A stretch of 64,000 bases of DNA, from NCBI RefSeq assembly GCF_000012625.1, contig NC_007516.1:1798001-1862000 (forward strand). The letters are read 5' to 3'. The translations under genes and the position numbers were made by a program. The stretch's first letter is position 1. Every line of letters starts with the position of its first letter. Positions 7,756 through 18,750 of this stretch are shown piece after piece. Below the pieces are notes generated by a model. That model saw only the letters and a list, made by a program, of their open reading frames with translations. It had not been told where the DNA came from and ran no database searches. The stretch is from Synechococcus sp. CC9605 (GTDB taxonomy: Bacteria > Cyanobacteriota > Cyanobacteriia > PCC-6307 > Cyanobiaceae).

Positions 7756-8970
7756 TTAAATCCCTTCCCCCCGCAGGCTGGCGCAGATCTGTAACAGCTG
7801 CGGTAATTCCGCATCAGTTCGCACCTGGCCCGGCATGACGCCACTGGCACTGGCGCGATAACCCGCCGCCTGGAGCGCCTGCACCAATGGCCCCAGAGCT
7901 GGTGGTCCACCGCTGCCCAGCCGTCGGGCCAGCTCATCGGTGGGCCAGACCGTGGGGCGATCGCCGGGATCCGCCTGCAGGCGCTGCATCAATCGAAGGG
8001 TGGCGGGGCTGATCTGCTGACGCCCCAGCTGTTGACCCTCGGCAATCAGCTGCTGCAACAACTGTGGCTCTTGCAAGGGACCAATCCACAGCGGGCCGCT
8101 GATGCTCCAGCGCCCCTGACCAGCCGCGCAATCACAGGCGGGCCAGCCGCTGAGCTTGAGGAGGGGCTGCACCCTTTGAGCACCACAGAATTCGCAACGG
8201 GCCACCAGCCCCAGCTTCTGTTCATCGCCTGCGGGGATCTGGCGCCGCAGGCGCAGCGCGAGGCGAAAGGTGCGGCCTTCACTGAAGCTGAACAGCGGCT
8301 GCAGTCCGCGGCCCAGCATCCAGGCCTGCCGCGCCACCAGCCCGATCTGCTGCCGCAGGGCCATTTCCCAGCTGGATGGATGGGCTCGAGCGGCAGCCCC
8401 GAGGCTGCGAATGGCGCCCGGCCGGTCATGGCCGGTGGGGGAGCGACCATCCGTGGAGGCCAGAAACAACAGGCCGTCGAAGCGCAGAGCCTCAAGGGCC
8501 GGCTGAATCAGAGGCCCAGGAGCACCAAAGGCATCAAGGTCGATGAAATCGAACCAGTGGCGCTCAACAATTGAGCGGTGCAGCAGCAGGTCTGCAGCCT
8601 CAGCCGTGAACCGCATTGAGCACCCCAGCCTTTGCAGATTGGCCTGGATCAGCGGCAGCCGGTCGGGATCCCCATCGTTGATCCAGAGCTCCGTTTCAAC
8701 GGCCGTGTTGGCCAGCGCCTCCAACCCCCAGCGCAGTGCCCTGATCCCGCAACCGGCCATCAGATCCAGCCAGCGCAGGGGCCGCGTGGCATGGCGGCTC
8801 TGGTGACGGGCCAGCAACACCGAAAGGTCCCGGGCCGGACGCGACTCAGGCCTGAAAAAGCCTGGGCCAAGGCTTAGCTCAGCCAAACCTTCGCGATAGT
8901 GATGATCGGTTGAGGTCAGAAGGGTGCCGCCTGCTGTTGTCCAGACTGCCGAGTGGGGGGTCCAGAGCAC
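7756..8970 (-). CDS. tRNA (guanine-N2)-dimethyltransferase, Trm1 family
   Basis: A 404-residue enzyme of the Trm1 type, which methylates G26 of tRNA in archaea and eukaryotes and is rare in bacteria except cyanobacteria and Aquifex. The SAM motif is [15 protein letters not shown] (about residue 68); [12 protein letters not shown] takes the place of the DPFG motif; two cysteine pairs (CEFC and CDC) fit the family's zinc-binding part; a winged-helix-like C-terminus follows. No ATG is available near the N-terminus. GTG 8970 gives the full length but makes its first 47 bp overlap the divergent hydrolase gene. The protein is clearly coding from about residue 18. Confidence 0.85.
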   Translation of the reverse strand: MLWTPHSAVWTTAGGTLLTSTDHHYREGLAELSLGPGFFRPESRPARDLSVLLARHQSRHATRPLRWLDLMAGCGIRALRWGLEALANTAVETELWINDGDPDRLPLIQANLQRLGCSMRFTAEAADLLLHRSIVERHWFDFIDLDAFGAPGPLIQPALEALRFDGLLFLASTDGRSPTGHDRPGAIRSLGAAARAHPSSWEMALRQQIGLVARQAWMLGRGLQPLFSFSEGRTFRLALRLRRQIPAGDEQKLGLVARCEFCGAQRVQPLLKLSGWPACDCAAGQGRWSISGPLWIGPLQEPQLLQQLIAEGQQLGRQQISPATLRLMQRLQADPGDRPTVWPTDELARRLGSGGPPALGPLVQALQAAGYRASASGVMPGQVRTDAELPQLLQICASLRGEGI

Positions 8971-9889
8971 CTGGCAGTGGAAGGGCTGGCCCTGCCACTG
9001 GCGGGTCAGCGGCCCTGAAGCAGGCCCTGCCCTGCTGCTGTTGCACGGTTTCGGCGCCGCCAGCGGACACTGGCGCCACTGCGCGCCGCGCCTGGCTGAT
9101 CAGGGATGGCGGGTCTACAGCCTGGATCTGCTGGGTTTCGGCCAATCCGCCCAGCCGGCGCGGCCGATGGACAACCGGCTCTGGGCCCTGCAGGTGTGCG
9201 CATTTCTCGATCAGGTGGTGCAAAGGCCAGCGGTGGTGATCGGCAATTCCCTGGGGGGCCTGACCGCACTCACCGCGGCGGTGCTGGCGCCGAACCGGGT
9301 GCGGGCGGTGGTCGCCGCGCCCCTGCCGGACCCTGCCCTGATTCAACCGTTGCCGAAACGGCGGGCGCCCTGTCGGCGGCGTTGGCAGCGGCGCCTGCTC
9401 GCCTTGGTGCTGCACGTGCTTCCGCTTGAACTTGTGGTGCCCTTGATCGCGCGCACGGGCTTGCTCAAAGCCGGGCTTCAGGGGGCCTACTGGAAGTCGA
9501 TCCAATCCGATCCGGAGCTACTGCAGCTGATCGCCCGTCCTGCCCGGCGCCCTACAGCAGCCCGGGCCCTGCGGGGCATGAGCCTGGGCATGGGTAACCG
9601 TCCCCGAGGCGCCACCGCGCCAGCCCTGCTCGAACAACTGCGGGTGCCGATGCTGCTGATCTGGGGCCGTCAGGATCGGTTTGTGCCCCTGGCCGTCGGG
9701 AAATCCGTGGCCGCCAGCCACACAGCACTCGAGCTGAAGGTGCTGGATCGCTGCGGCCACTGCCCCCATGACGAAGCGCCTGATCGCTTCCTGGCTGTGT
9801 TGTTGCCCTGGCTGGACCGTAACTTGGGAGGACCAGACCGGCAGGGGACGACCAGCGGCGATGAAACACACCCTTTCGGTGGTGGTTGA
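8924..9889 (+). CDS. Alpha/beta-fold hydrolase
   Basis: A 321-residue hydrolase of the large cyanobacterial alpha/beta family. It has the oxyanion segment [12 protein letters not shown] near residue 38, the [11 protein letters not shown] strand, the nucleophile elbow GNSLGG (Ser near 108), and a C-terminal catalytic His region ([12 protein letters not shown]) after GRQDRFVP. A cap region (about 140-225) is Arg/Pro-rich. The substrate is unknown; paralogues in this group are annotated as haloperoxidase-like or as pheophytinase-like. The start is GTG 8924, which overlaps the 5' end of the Trm1 gene on the other strand. The 3' end overlaps ilvH by 29 bp. Confidence 0.85.
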   Translation: MPPAVVQTAEWGVQSTWQWKGWPCHWRVSGPEAGPALLLLHGFGAASGHWRHCAPRLADQGWRVYSLDLLGFGQSAQPARPMDNRLWALQVCAFLDQVVQRPAVVIGNSLGGLTALTAAVLAPNRVRAVVAAPLPDPALIQPLPKRRAPCRRRWQRRLLALVLHVLPLELVVPLIARTGLLKAGLQGAYWKSIQSDPELLQLIARPARRPTAARALRGMSLGMGNRPRGATAPALLEQLRVPMLLIWGRQDRFVPLAVGKSVAASHTALELKVLDRCGHCPHDEAPDRFLAVLLPWLDRNLGGPDRQGTTSGDETHPFGGG

Positions 9890-10391
9890 AGACGAGTCCG
9901 GCGCACTCAGCCGGATCGCAGGACTCTTCGCCCGACGCGGCTTCAACATCGACAGCCTGGCTGTCGGCCCAGCAGAGGCCGAAGGGCAGTCGCGCCTGAC
10001 CATGGTGGTGGAGGGCGATGACCAGACGCTCCAGCAGATGACCAAACAGCTGGACAAACTGGTGAATGTGCTTCAGGTCCTCGACCTGACCCAGCGCCCG
10101 GCTGTGGAGCGGGAGCTGATGCTGCTCAAAGTTTCAGCACCGGCAGCATCTCGGGGCGCCGTGATCGAACTCGTTCAGGTGTTCAGGGCCAAGGTGGTGG
10201 ACGTGGCTGATGAAGCCCTGACCCTCGAAGTGGTGGGTGATCCCGGAAAGCTTGTGGCCCTCGAACGGTTGATGGCCCCCTTCGGCATTCTCGAAATCGC
10301 CCGAACCGGCAAGGTGGCCCTTGAGCGGGCCTCAGGCGTGAACACCGAAATGCTCAAGGTGTCCCCCAGCCAGAGCCGGGTGCCGGCCTGA
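9861..10391 (+). CDS. ilvH: Acetolactate synthase small (regulatory) subunit
   Basis: A 176-residue protein with the N-terminal ACT domain of IlvH ([20 protein letters not shown], then [14 protein letters not shown]) and the conserved C-terminal ALS_ss domain (GRAEV-like AKVVDV and [16 protein letters not shown]). It activates the catalytic subunit for valine, leucine and isoleucine synthesis and confers valine feedback. ATG 9861 is inside the 3' end of the hydrolase gene, so the two are probably co-transcribed. It converges with the cyclophilin gene, 2 bp away. Confidence 0.95.
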   Translation: MKHTLSVVVEDESGALSRIAGLFARRGFNIDSLAVGPAEAEGQSRLTMVVEGDDQTLQQMTKQLDKLVNVLQVLDLTQRPAVERELMLLKVSAPAASRGAVIELVQVFRAKVVDVADEALTLEVVGDPGKLVALERLMAPFGILEIARTGKVALERASGVNTEMLKVSPSQSRVPA

Positions 10392-10393
10392 GT

Positions 10394-11065
10394 TCACTCC
10401 TTTAACACCGCCTTGGCGATGCGATCTCCCTGTTGGATCGCGTCCACCATCTCAATGCCATCGACTACACGGCCGAAGACGGCGTATCGGCCGTCGAGTT
10501 CCGGCAAGGGACGCAAGGCCACATAGAACTGGGCACTAGCGGAATCAGGAGCCTGGGAGCGGGCCATGGCCACCGCTCCACGCTCGTGGGTCAACTCCAG
10601 GCCATCAAGTTCCGCCGGATTGGTGATGACCCTGCTGTAGCGGGGCTGCGGCTCGGATCGGAACTTGATCTCAAGCGGGATCATCCGCGCCTGGCCGTTG
10701 TCTGGATCCACAAAACTGCCGGTGCCGAGCTGCCCCAAGGGAACCGATCGATCACTGGATTGCGGATCGCCCCCCTGCACCACAAAGGGAACGGGCTCGC
10801 GAACAACGCGATGAAACATGGTTCCGTCGTAGGTGCCGCGCCGCACCAGATCGATGAAATTGCCGGAGGTGAGGGGAGCGGAATCGCCATTCACTTCAAT
10901 CGTAAACTCGCCCTGGCTCGTCTGCATGGTGACCGTGGCCAGGCCCTGCAGGCAGGCCGCCTGAGCATCAGCACAGCCGGTCACCACCGAAGCGCGCGGG
11001 GAAGGGCTGCAACTCACCAACAGAGGGATGAGCAGCAGCAGCGCCCAGGAACGAAGACGACGCAT
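10394..11065 (-). CDS. Peptidyl-prolyl isomerase, cyclophilin-type lipoprotein
   Basis: A 223-residue protein with a lipoprotein signal (MRRLRSWALLLLIPLLVSC, with the lipobox Cys at residue 19). The cyclophilin domain follows: GNFIDLVRRGTYDGTMFHRV, VVQGGDPQ and the C-terminal GRVVDGIEMVD. It probably folds exported proteins at the membrane. Longer upstream frames exist but the lipobox decides the start. It has the same strand as ycf4 and begins 4 bp after it, which suggests an operon. Confidence 0.92.
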   Translation of the reverse strand: MRRLRSWALLLLIPLLVSCSPSPRASVVTGCADAQAACLQGLATVTMQTSQGEFTIEVNGDSAPLTSGNFIDLVRRGTYDGTMFHRVVREPVPFVVQGGDPQSSDRSVPLGQLGTGSFVDPDNGQARMIPLEIKFRSEPQPRYSRVITNPAELDGLELTHERGAVAMARSQAPDSASAQFYVALRPLPELDGRYAVFGRVVDGIEMVDAIQQGDRIAKAVLKE

Positions 11066-11069
11066 CGGA

Positions 11070-11705
<636 letters not shown>

Positions 11706-11794
11706 TCACACAAATCAGCCCCGCAGGTCGCTTGAAGATTGTTAAGGTCGCGGCGTATCCCACAGCCTGCGGCTTTCCGCACCGTTCACCTCTC

Positions 11795-12850
11795 ATGACG
11801 ATCGCTGTAGGACGCGCGCCACAGCGGGGATGGTTTGACGTCCTCGATGACTGGCTCAAGCGCGACCGCTTCGTTTTTGTCGGCTGGTCCGGCATTCTTC
11901 TCCTCCCAACGGCCTACCTGGCCATCGGTGGCTGGCTGACAGGCACCACTTTTGTCACCTCCTGGTACACCCACGGCATTGCCTCGTCGTACCTGGAAGG
12001 TTGCAACTTCCTGACCGCTGCTGTGTCCACCCCCGCTGATGCGATGGGTCACAGCCTGCTGCTGCTCTGGGGCCCTGAGGCTCAGGGCGACTTCGTTCGC
12101 TGGTGTCAGCTCGGCGGCCTCTGGGCCTTCGTGGCTCTGCACGGCGCCTTCGCACTGATCGGCTTCATGCTCCGTCAGTTCGAGATCGCTCGTCTGGTCG
12201 GCATCCGCCCTTACAACGCCATCGCCTTCTCCGGTCCGATTGCGGTGTTCGTCAGTGTCTTCCTGATGTACCCCCTCGGCCAGAGCAGCTGGTTCTTCGC
12301 GCCCTCCTTCGGTGTGGCTGCGATCTTCCGCTTCCTTCTCTTCCTTCAGGGCTTCCACAACTGGACCCTGAACCCCTTCCACATGATGGGCGTCGCCGGC
12401 ATCCTCGGCGGTGCACTCCTCTGTGCTATTCACGGCGCCACCGTGGAAAACACCCTGTTTGAGGACGGTGAGCAGGCCAACACCTTCAAGGCGTTCGAGC
12501 CCACTCAGGAAGAAGAGACCTATTCCATGGTCACCGCCAACCGCTTCTGGAGCCAGATCTTCGGTATCGCCTTCTCCAACAAGCGCTGGCTGCACTTCTT
12601 CATGCTGTTCGTGCCTGTGATGGGCCTATGGACCAGCTCCATCGGCATCATTGGCCTGGCCCTCAACCTGCGCGCCTATGACTTCGTGTCCCAGGAAATC
12701 CGCGCTGCAGAAGATCCCGAATTCGAGACCTTCTACACCAAGAACATCCTTCTGAATGAAGGTCTGCGTGCCTGGATGGCACCGGCTGACCAGCCGCACG
12801 AAAACTTCGTCTTCCCTGAAGAGGTTCTGCCCCGTGGTAACGCTCTCTAA
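11795..12850 (+). CDS. psbD: Photosystem II D2 reaction-centre protein
   Basis: A full-length 351-residue D2 protein: [20 protein letters not shown] at the start, five transmembrane helices, and the pheophytin/P680 and quinone-iron environment ([30 protein letters not shown]-type helix). The end is [10 protein letters not shown]. The upstream longer frame has no family support. The last 17 bp overlap psbC, the classical arrangement in cyanobacteria and chloroplasts. Codons are strongly biased, as expected for a highly expressed gene. Confidence 0.98.
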   Translation: MTIAVGRAPQRGWFDVLDDWLKRDRFVFVGWSGILLLPTAYLAIGGWLTGTTFVTSWYTHGIASSYLEGCNFLTAAVSTPADAMGHSLLLLWGPEAQGDFVRWCQLGGLWAFVALHGAFALIGFMLRQFEIARLVGIRPYNAIAFSGPIAVFVSVFLMYPLGQSSWFFAPSFGVAAIFRFLLFLQGFHNWTLNPFHMMGVAGILGGALLCAIHGATVENTLFEDGEQANTFKAFEPTQEEETYSMVTANRFWSQIFGIAFSNKRWLHFFMLFVPVMGLWTSSIGIIGLALNLRAYDFVSQEIRAAEDPEFETFYTKNILLNEGLRAWMAPADQPHENFVFPEEVLPRGNAL

Positions 12851-14222
12851 TCCCGGTCTTGGCGCCACTGGCGGCAAAGACCTTCCCTCCACTGGGTATG
12901 CCTGGTGGTCCGGCAACGCCCGCTTGATCAACCTGTCCGGCCGTCTGCTTGGTGCCCACGTGGCCCACGCTGGTCTGATGGTGTTCTGGGCCGGCGCAAT
13001 GATGCTGTTCGAGGTGAGCCACTTCACCTTCGATAAGCCCATGTACGAACAGGGCTTCATCTGCATGCCTCACGTCGCCACCCTTGGCTACGGCGTGGGC
13101 CCCGGCGGTGAAGTCACTGATCTCTTCCCCTTCTTCGTGGTCGGTGTTCTGCACCTGATCAGCTCCGCCGTGCTCGGCCTCGGCGGCCTCTATCACGCCC
13201 TGCGTGGTCCTGAGATCCTGGAGAACTACTCCTCCTTCTTCTCCCAGGACTGGCGTGACAAGAACCAGATGACCAACATCATTGGTTATCACCTGATTCT
13301 CCTGGGCGTCGGCTGCCTGCTGCTGGTCTTCAAGGCCATGTTCTTCGGCGGCGTTTACGACACCTGGGCCCCCGGCGGCGGTGACGTCCGCATGATCACT
13401 AACCCGACCCTCGATCCGGGCGTGATCTTCGGCTACCTGTTCCGCGCTCCCTTCGGCGGCGAGGGCTGGATTATCGGTGTGAACTCCATGGAGGACATCA
13501 TCGGTGGCCACATCTGGCTGGGTCTGACCCTGATTTTCGGTGGCATCTGGCATGCCATCACCAAGCCTTTCGGTTGGGTGCGTCGCGCCTTCATCTGGAA
13601 CGGTGAGGCCTACCTGAGCTACAGCCTTGGCGCTCTGAGCTTCATGAGCTTCATCGCTTCGGCCTACATCTGGTTCAACAACACCGCCTATCCCTCCGAG
13701 TTCTGGGGCCCCACCAACGCTGAGGCATCCCAGGCTCAGAGCTTCACCTTCCTGGTGCGTGACCAGCGTCTCGGCGCCAACATCGGTTCCGCCATGGGCC
13801 CCACCGGCCTTGGTAAGTACTTGATGCGATCACCTACCGGTGAAATCATCTTCGGGGGTGAAACCATGCGCTTCTGGGACTTCCGTGGTCCCTGGCTTGA
13901 GCCCCTGCGTGGTCCCAACGGCCTCAGCCTCGACAAGCTGCAGAACGACATTCAGCCCTGGCAAGTGCGCCGTGCGGCTGAGTACATGACCCACGCTCCG
14001 AACGCCTCGATCAACTCCGTGGGCGGCATTATCACCGAGCCCAACTCGGTGAACTACGTGAACCTCCGCCAGTGGCTGGGTGCAACGCAGTTCGTGCTTG
14101 CCTTCTTCTTCCTGGTTGGTCACCTCTGGCACGCCGGCCGCGCCCGCGCTGCTGCTGCTGGCTTCGAGAAAGGCATCGACCGCAAGGCTGAGCCTGTGCT
14201 CGGCATGCCTGATCTCGACTGA
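12834..14222 (+). CDS. psbC: Photosystem II CP43 chlorophyll-binding protein
   Basis: A 462-residue core antenna protein. The start is GTG at 12834, inside the end of psbD, giving [16 protein letters not shown]. Six transmembrane helices carry histidine ligands for chlorophyll (for example [17 protein letters not shown] and [15 protein letters not shown]). The large lumenal loop E includes [14 protein letters not shown], with the Arg region near the Mn4CaO5 cluster. It ends at 14222 and is followed by a Rho-independent terminator. Confidence 0.98.
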   Translation: MVTLSNPGLGATGGKDLPSTGYAWWSGNARLINLSGRLLGAHVAHAGLMVFWAGAMMLFEVSHFTFDKPMYEQGFICMPHVATLGYGVGPGGEVTDLFPFFVVGVLHLISSAVLGLGGLYHALRGPEILENYSSFFSQDWRDKNQMTNIIGYHLILLGVGCLLLVFKAMFFGGVYDTWAPGGGDVRMITNPTLDPGVIFGYLFRAPFGGEGWIIGVNSMEDIIGGHIWLGLTLIFGGIWHAITKPFGWVRRAFIWNGEAYLSYSLGALSFMSFIASAYIWFNNTAYPSEFWGPTNAEASQAQSFTFLVRDQRLGANIGSAMGPTGLGKYLMRSPTGEIIFGGETMRFWDFRGPWLEPLRGPNGLSLDKLQNDIQPWQVRRAAEYMTHAPNASINSVGGIITEPNSVNYVNLRQWLGATQFVLAFFFLVGHLWHAGRARAAAAGFEKGIDRKAEPVLGMPDLD

Positions 14223-14254
14223 TCCACCGGATCAATCCAAACTATCGTCATCAA

Positions 14255-14280
14255 CCCTCGCCACACAGCGGGGGTTTTTT
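14255..14280 (+). terminator. Rho-independent terminator after psbDC
   Basis: The stem is CCCTCGC (14255-14261) paired with GCGGGGG (14268-14274, one G-T pair), the loop is CACACA, and at least six T follow directly. It is placed 33 bp after the psbC stop. Confidence 0.85.
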
Positions 14281-14331
14281 ATTGGGATGGGAGAGGCGAT
14301 TTCTTAGCCTGTCCGAACCGATGGATCGTCC

Positions 14332-15474
14332 GTGAACACAGGCCTGAACACCCGGGTGATCCACCACGGCGACAGTTTTGCGGGAGACACCGGCACCGTG
14401 ATGCCGCCGATCTTCCCCACCAGCACCTTTGCCCATGGCAACGCCGGCGGATTTGATTACACCCGGTCCGGCAACCCCAACTTCCGCATCCTTGGTGGGG
14501 TACTCGCCTCGGTTGAAGTCTGTGCCCACGCCACCGTGTTCGCCTCCGGCGTCAGCGCCATTACCGCCGTGGTGTCCCAACTGAAACAGGGCGATCTGGT
14601 GCTCTGCGAAGAGAACCTCTACGGCTGCACCGTGCGGCTGTTCGAGCAGGTGTTCGCGAAGTTCGGATTGGAAACCGCTTGGGTGGACTTCACTCAGCCG
14701 GCCGCACTGGAGCAGATCCAAGCCCAGAAGCCGGCGATGGTGTGGCTGGAGAGCCCCACCAACCCTCTGCTTAAAGTGATTGACCTGGAGGCGGTGTGTG
14801 CCATCACCCAACCCCTCGGCATCCCCGTGGTGGTGGACAACACCTTCGCCACCGCCCTGGTGCAGCGCCCCCTGGATCTGGGCGCCACCCTCTCGCTCAC
14901 CAGCACAACCAAGTACATCAATGGCCACTCCGATGCCCTCGGCGGAGCCGTGTGCACCAACGATCCCGAGTGGCACCAGAAAATGGTGTTCTCCCAGAAG
15001 GCCCTGGGCCTGCAGCCCTCACCCTTTGATTGCTGGCTGATCACGCGGGGCATCAAGACCCTGCCACTGCGGCTCAAGCAGCAGATGGCCAATGCCGCGG
15101 CCCTGGCCGATCAACTGGCGGGGCACGCCAAGGTGAACTGGGTGCGTTACCCCCACCGCAGTGATCACCCGCAGCATCAGGTGGCAGCCCGTCAGATGCG
15201 CGCCGGTGGCGCCATCGTGACGGTGAGCTTCAACGCCAGCCAGGAGCAGACCTATGCCCTCTGCAAACAGCTGCGCTGGTTCACCATGGCCGAAAGCCTG
15301 GGCGGCATCGAAAGCCTGATCTGCCACCCCGCCACCATGACCCACGCCGCGGTGTCTGCTGAGGTGAAGGCCAAACTGGGCATCCACGATGGCCTGGTGC
15401 GCTTCTCGGTGGGCTGCGAAGACCTCGCCGATCTGCAGGCCGATCTGGACCAGGCCCTGGAGCTGCTGGCGTGA
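14332..15474 (+). CDS. Trans-sulfuration PLP enzyme (cystathionine gamma-synthase/lyase family)
   Basis: A 380-residue fold-type I PLP enzyme. It begins MNTGLNTRVIHHGDS from GTG 14332. The family patterns are YTRSGNPNFRIL, WLESPTNPLLKV and VVDNTFATALVQ, and the PLP lysine is Lys194 in SLTSTTKYINGHSD. C-terminal ESLGGIESLICHPA and IHDGLVRFSVGCED complete the match. It could be cystathionine gamma-lyase or gamma-synthase, and the sequence alone does not settle this. It overlaps the next PLP gene by 4 bp (GTGA) and is two genes ahead of cysK, so the block handles cysteine/homocysteine exchange. Confidence 0.85.
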   Translation: MNTGLNTRVIHHGDSFAGDTGTVMPPIFPTSTFAHGNAGGFDYTRSGNPNFRILGGVLASVEVCAHATVFASGVSAITAVVSQLKQGDLVLCEENLYGCTVRLFEQVFAKFGLETAWVDFTQPAALEQIQAQKPAMVWLESPTNPLLKVIDLEAVCAITQPLGIPVVVDNTFATALVQRPLDLGATLSLTSTTKYINGHSDALGGAVCTNDPEWHQKMVFSQKALGLQPSPFDCWLITRGIKTLPLRLKQQMANAAALADQLAGHAKVNWVRYPHRSDHPQHQVAARQMRAGGAIVTVSFNASQEQTYALCKQLRWFTMAESLGGIESLICHPATMTHAAVSAEVKAKLGIHDGLVRFSVGCEDLADLQADLDQALELLA

Positions 15475-16967
15475 GTCCTCGCAATCTGCTCAGCGATCCG
15501 GCCTGGCAGGGCTCTGATCTCGGCCATCCCCTTCCGGACTCCCCCCATGCGGTGTCTGTGGCGCTGCCGCGCTGGTGCGATGTGATCGCCTACGAGGAAA
15601 AGGATCCGGCCTGCCGCGATGCCCTGCAGACGATCTATCCCCGCTTCGGCCTGCATCCGCTGATCCGACAACTGGTTCAGCCTTCGGAGCTTGAAGGCAC
15701 CACGGTCTGGCCCTACCCCACCGAAGCGGCAGCCCAGGCAGCCCTGGCCCACTGCCAACGCAAGGCACCGGAGAGCCTCTCGGAGCTGATCGCCATTGCC
15801 GGGGTGACCTGCCTGCGCAGTGATGCAGCGGCGAGCCCCCATGCCAAAGCGTTCTGGCAGCACACCGGCCTGGGCCTCTCCTCCCGCCAGGCCGCCATCG
15901 CCTTAGGGAAGGAGACGGCCCCCAGCAGCTCATCCGGCGACGCCGCCCGCGATGTGATTCGAAAGCGCCTGGCTGGCATCCATGGCGTCGACGCCCAGCA
16001 GATCAGCCTGCATCCAGCGGGAATGGCCGGGCTGCATGCGGCACTCAGATCCATCCAGACGCTGCGGCCCGGCAAGCCCACGCTTCAGCTGGGCTTTCCC
16101 TATGTGGATGTGCTGAAGCAGCCGCAGGTGGTGTTTCACGGTGGCGAGCTGTTACAACCGCAGAGCCTTGCCGAGGTGGAAGTGGCCCTGGATCAGCTCC
16201 AACCGGCGGCCGTGATTGTGGAGCTGCCCAGCAATCCACTGCTGCGCTGCATGGATCTGCCCGGCGTCTCGGCCCTGGCCCGCAGCCGCGGCATTCCAGT
16301 GATTGCCGATGACACGATCGGCACCGGCATCAACCTCAATGCCCTGCCCTACGCCGATCTGATCTTCACCTCACTCACCAAAAGCTTCGCTGGCCGAGGT
16401 GATGTGATGGCGGGCAGTGTGCTGGTGAGTCCGCAGTCGCCCTGGGTGGCCTCCCTGCTGGCGGCGGTTCCAGCCATCGCCCACCTCAGTGATGCCGATG
16501 CCATCGCCCTGGAGATCGCCAGCCGGGATGTGCTCCAGCGGGTGCCGCAACTCGATGCAAACGCCCTGCTTCTGGCGGAACGGCTCGAAGAGCATCCGGC
16601 CGTGCAGCGGGTGCTGCATCCGAAGAGCTGCCCTAACTTCCGCGCCTTGATGCGCAGCGGAGCTGGCCACGGCTGCCTCCTCTCCTTTGAACTGAAGGGA
16701 GGCCAAGAGCATTCCAAGCGGGTTTACGACGCGCTTCGGATCAGCAAAGGCCCCAGTCTTGGCACCGATTTCAGCCTGGTGTGCCCTTACACCCAGCTGG
16801 CCCACTACGACGAACTGAGCTGGGCGGAACAATGCGGTGTGCCGGCTGATCTGCTCCGTGTGTCCGTCGGCCGGGAAGACCCCGAGACGCTGTGGATGCG
16901 GTTTGAGCAAGCGTTTGCTGACCAAGAGTCCGGTGAGACTCTGAAAAAGCCCTTAACAACTGGGTGA
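15471..16967 (+). CDS. Long PLP-dependent trans-sulfuration family protein, 498 aa
   Basis: A diverged second member of the Cys/Met metabolism PLP family. The first 140 residues are an extra domain not found in typical 380-400 aa enzymes (contains YEEKDPACRDALQTIYPRFG). The PLP domain follows, with VELPSNPLLRCMDLPG, VIADDTIGTG and the PLP lysine at Lys304 in TSLTKSFAGRGDV. The C-terminus has LLRVSVGREDPETLW. Family members of this form are usually called cystathionine gamma-synthase in picocyanobacteria. The substrate is not certain. It shares a GTGA overlap with the preceding gene. Confidence 0.8.
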   Translation: MSPRNLLSDPAWQGSDLGHPLPDSPHAVSVALPRWCDVIAYEEKDPACRDALQTIYPRFGLHPLIRQLVQPSELEGTTVWPYPTEAAAQAALAHCQRKAPESLSELIAIAGVTCLRSDAAASPHAKAFWQHTGLGLSSRQAAIALGKETAPSSSSGDAARDVIRKRLAGIHGVDAQQISLHPAGMAGLHAALRSIQTLRPGKPTLQLGFPYVDVLKQPQVVFHGGELLQPQSLAEVEVALDQLQPAAVIVELPSNPLLRCMDLPGVSALARSRGIPVIADDTIGTGINLNALPYADLIFTSLTKSFAGRGDVMAGSVLVSPQSPWVASLLAAVPAIAHLSDADAIALEIASRDVLQRVPQLDANALLLAERLEEHPAVQRVLHPKSCPNFRALMRSGAGHGCLLSFELKGGQEHSKRVYDALRISKGPSLGTDFSLVCPYTQLAHYDELSWAEQCGVPADLLRVSVGREDPETLWMRFEQAFADQESGETLKKPLTTG

Positions 16968-17012
16968 GTAGAGGCTTTCGATCATTAGTTTGTTTTCTTC
17001 GGGCCCCTCTAC
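16968..17012 (+). promoter_or_regulatory. Inverted repeat in the leader of cysK
   Basis: GTAGAGG (16968-16974) can pair with CCTCTAC (17006-17012), enclosing a T-rich loop, and ends ten bases before the cysK ATG. It may be an mRNA hairpin that affects cysK translation or a weak attenuator. No known riboswitch was recognised. Confidence 0.3.
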
Positions 17013-17021
17013 AGCAGCTCC

Positions 17022-18008
<987 letters not shown>

Positions 18009-18051
18009 GGGGGAAAGAGCAGGGCTAAAAAGCCATTCCAATCGCAGCGGA

Positions 18052-18082
18052 TCTGAACCCATAAGGGTTCAGACCTTTTTTT
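18052..18082 (+). terminator. Rho-independent terminator after cysK
   Basis: A perfect 9-bp stem, TCTGAACCC (18052-18060) with GGGTTCAGA (18065-18073), a four-base loop ATAA, then CC and a run of seven T. It closes the core block before the AT-rich island. Confidence 0.9.
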
Positions 18083-18148
18083 CAGGCACAAACACGCAAG
18101 AGGCAAAACTCAAAACGCGTGTTAAAAGGTTTCTGATTAGGCACTGAC

Positions 18149-18694
18149 ATGGAACAGCAAGCTGTGGTCAGCCTGGGGAGTCTGGAGGAATCACTAGGAC
18201 TATCACGAGTTGATCTTCTTCTGGTGATCCGGGAGTTGGGGATTCAGCCCGTTCGAAAAGGAATGAGGACCTGGATCAAACAGGAGGAAACTGGCCTCAT
18301 CTATCAACACCTGGGCAGAAGCGATCCCAAAGAGCCCTTGGTTGCCGAAGTGGTCACCGTCGAACCATCCACTCCCAACAATGAGTTGATGGTGACGAAC
18401 AATCAGGGTGGTGGAAGTGTAGACGAGGAGTTCAAAAAGTATTCAAGGCTACGGTTACTAAGAGAGAGAATTCAAGTCCTTGACCTACTTCGATCGACGG
18501 CAATCGAGCTGACAAGTCATGAAATTTGCTTGCTGCTGGAGCTCAAACGACTCCCATCACTGGAACAACTAGACGATGGAGCCGTCGGCTTCAGGCGCAT
18601 GGGACTTGAATTTGAAAAAGTTACACGGCCAGGGCAGCGCCTAAGCTGGAAAGCGCGGCAAATACTCAGATCTCAAAATATTCAGGGTTCCTGA
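18149..18694 (+). CDS. Hypothetical protein with HTH-like N-terminus, 181 aa
   Basis: No named family was recognised. Residues 9-45 (LGSLEESLGLSRVDLLLVIR, then GMRTWIKQEE) have the rhythm of a helix-turn-helix followed by a wing. The middle (about 75-90) is Asn/Gly-rich and probably flexible. Residues 95-175 form a helical domain (LRERIQVLDLLRSTAIELTS). It could be a DNA-binding protein; that is inference. It is the first gene after the cysK terminator and marks the change to AT-rich sequence, so it may regulate or simply border the island. Confidence 0.65.
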   Translation: MEQQAVVSLGSLEESLGLSRVDLLLVIRELGIQPVRKGMRTWIKQEETGLIYQHLGRSDPKEPLVAEVVTVEPSTPNNELMVTNNQGGGSVDEEFKKYSRLRLLRERIQVLDLLRSTAIELTSHEICLLLELKRLPSLEQLDDGAVGFRRMGLEFEKVTRPGQRLSWKARQILRSQNIQGS

Positions 18695-18750
18695 CCAACC
18701 TGCTGCCTTCAAGCAAATCCGCTTAGTTTTAAAATATATGAAAAGTACAT

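Noticed and set aside
11786-12595. Long reverse-strand open frame opposite psbD (and a similar one, 12663-13553, opposite psbC)
   Set aside because: These are shadows of strongly codon-biased psbD and psbC on the other strand; the composition has no protein-like pattern.
12834-12850. psbC start inside psbD as a possible annotation error
   Set aside because: The overlap with a GTG start is the normal arrangement in cyanobacteria and plastids.
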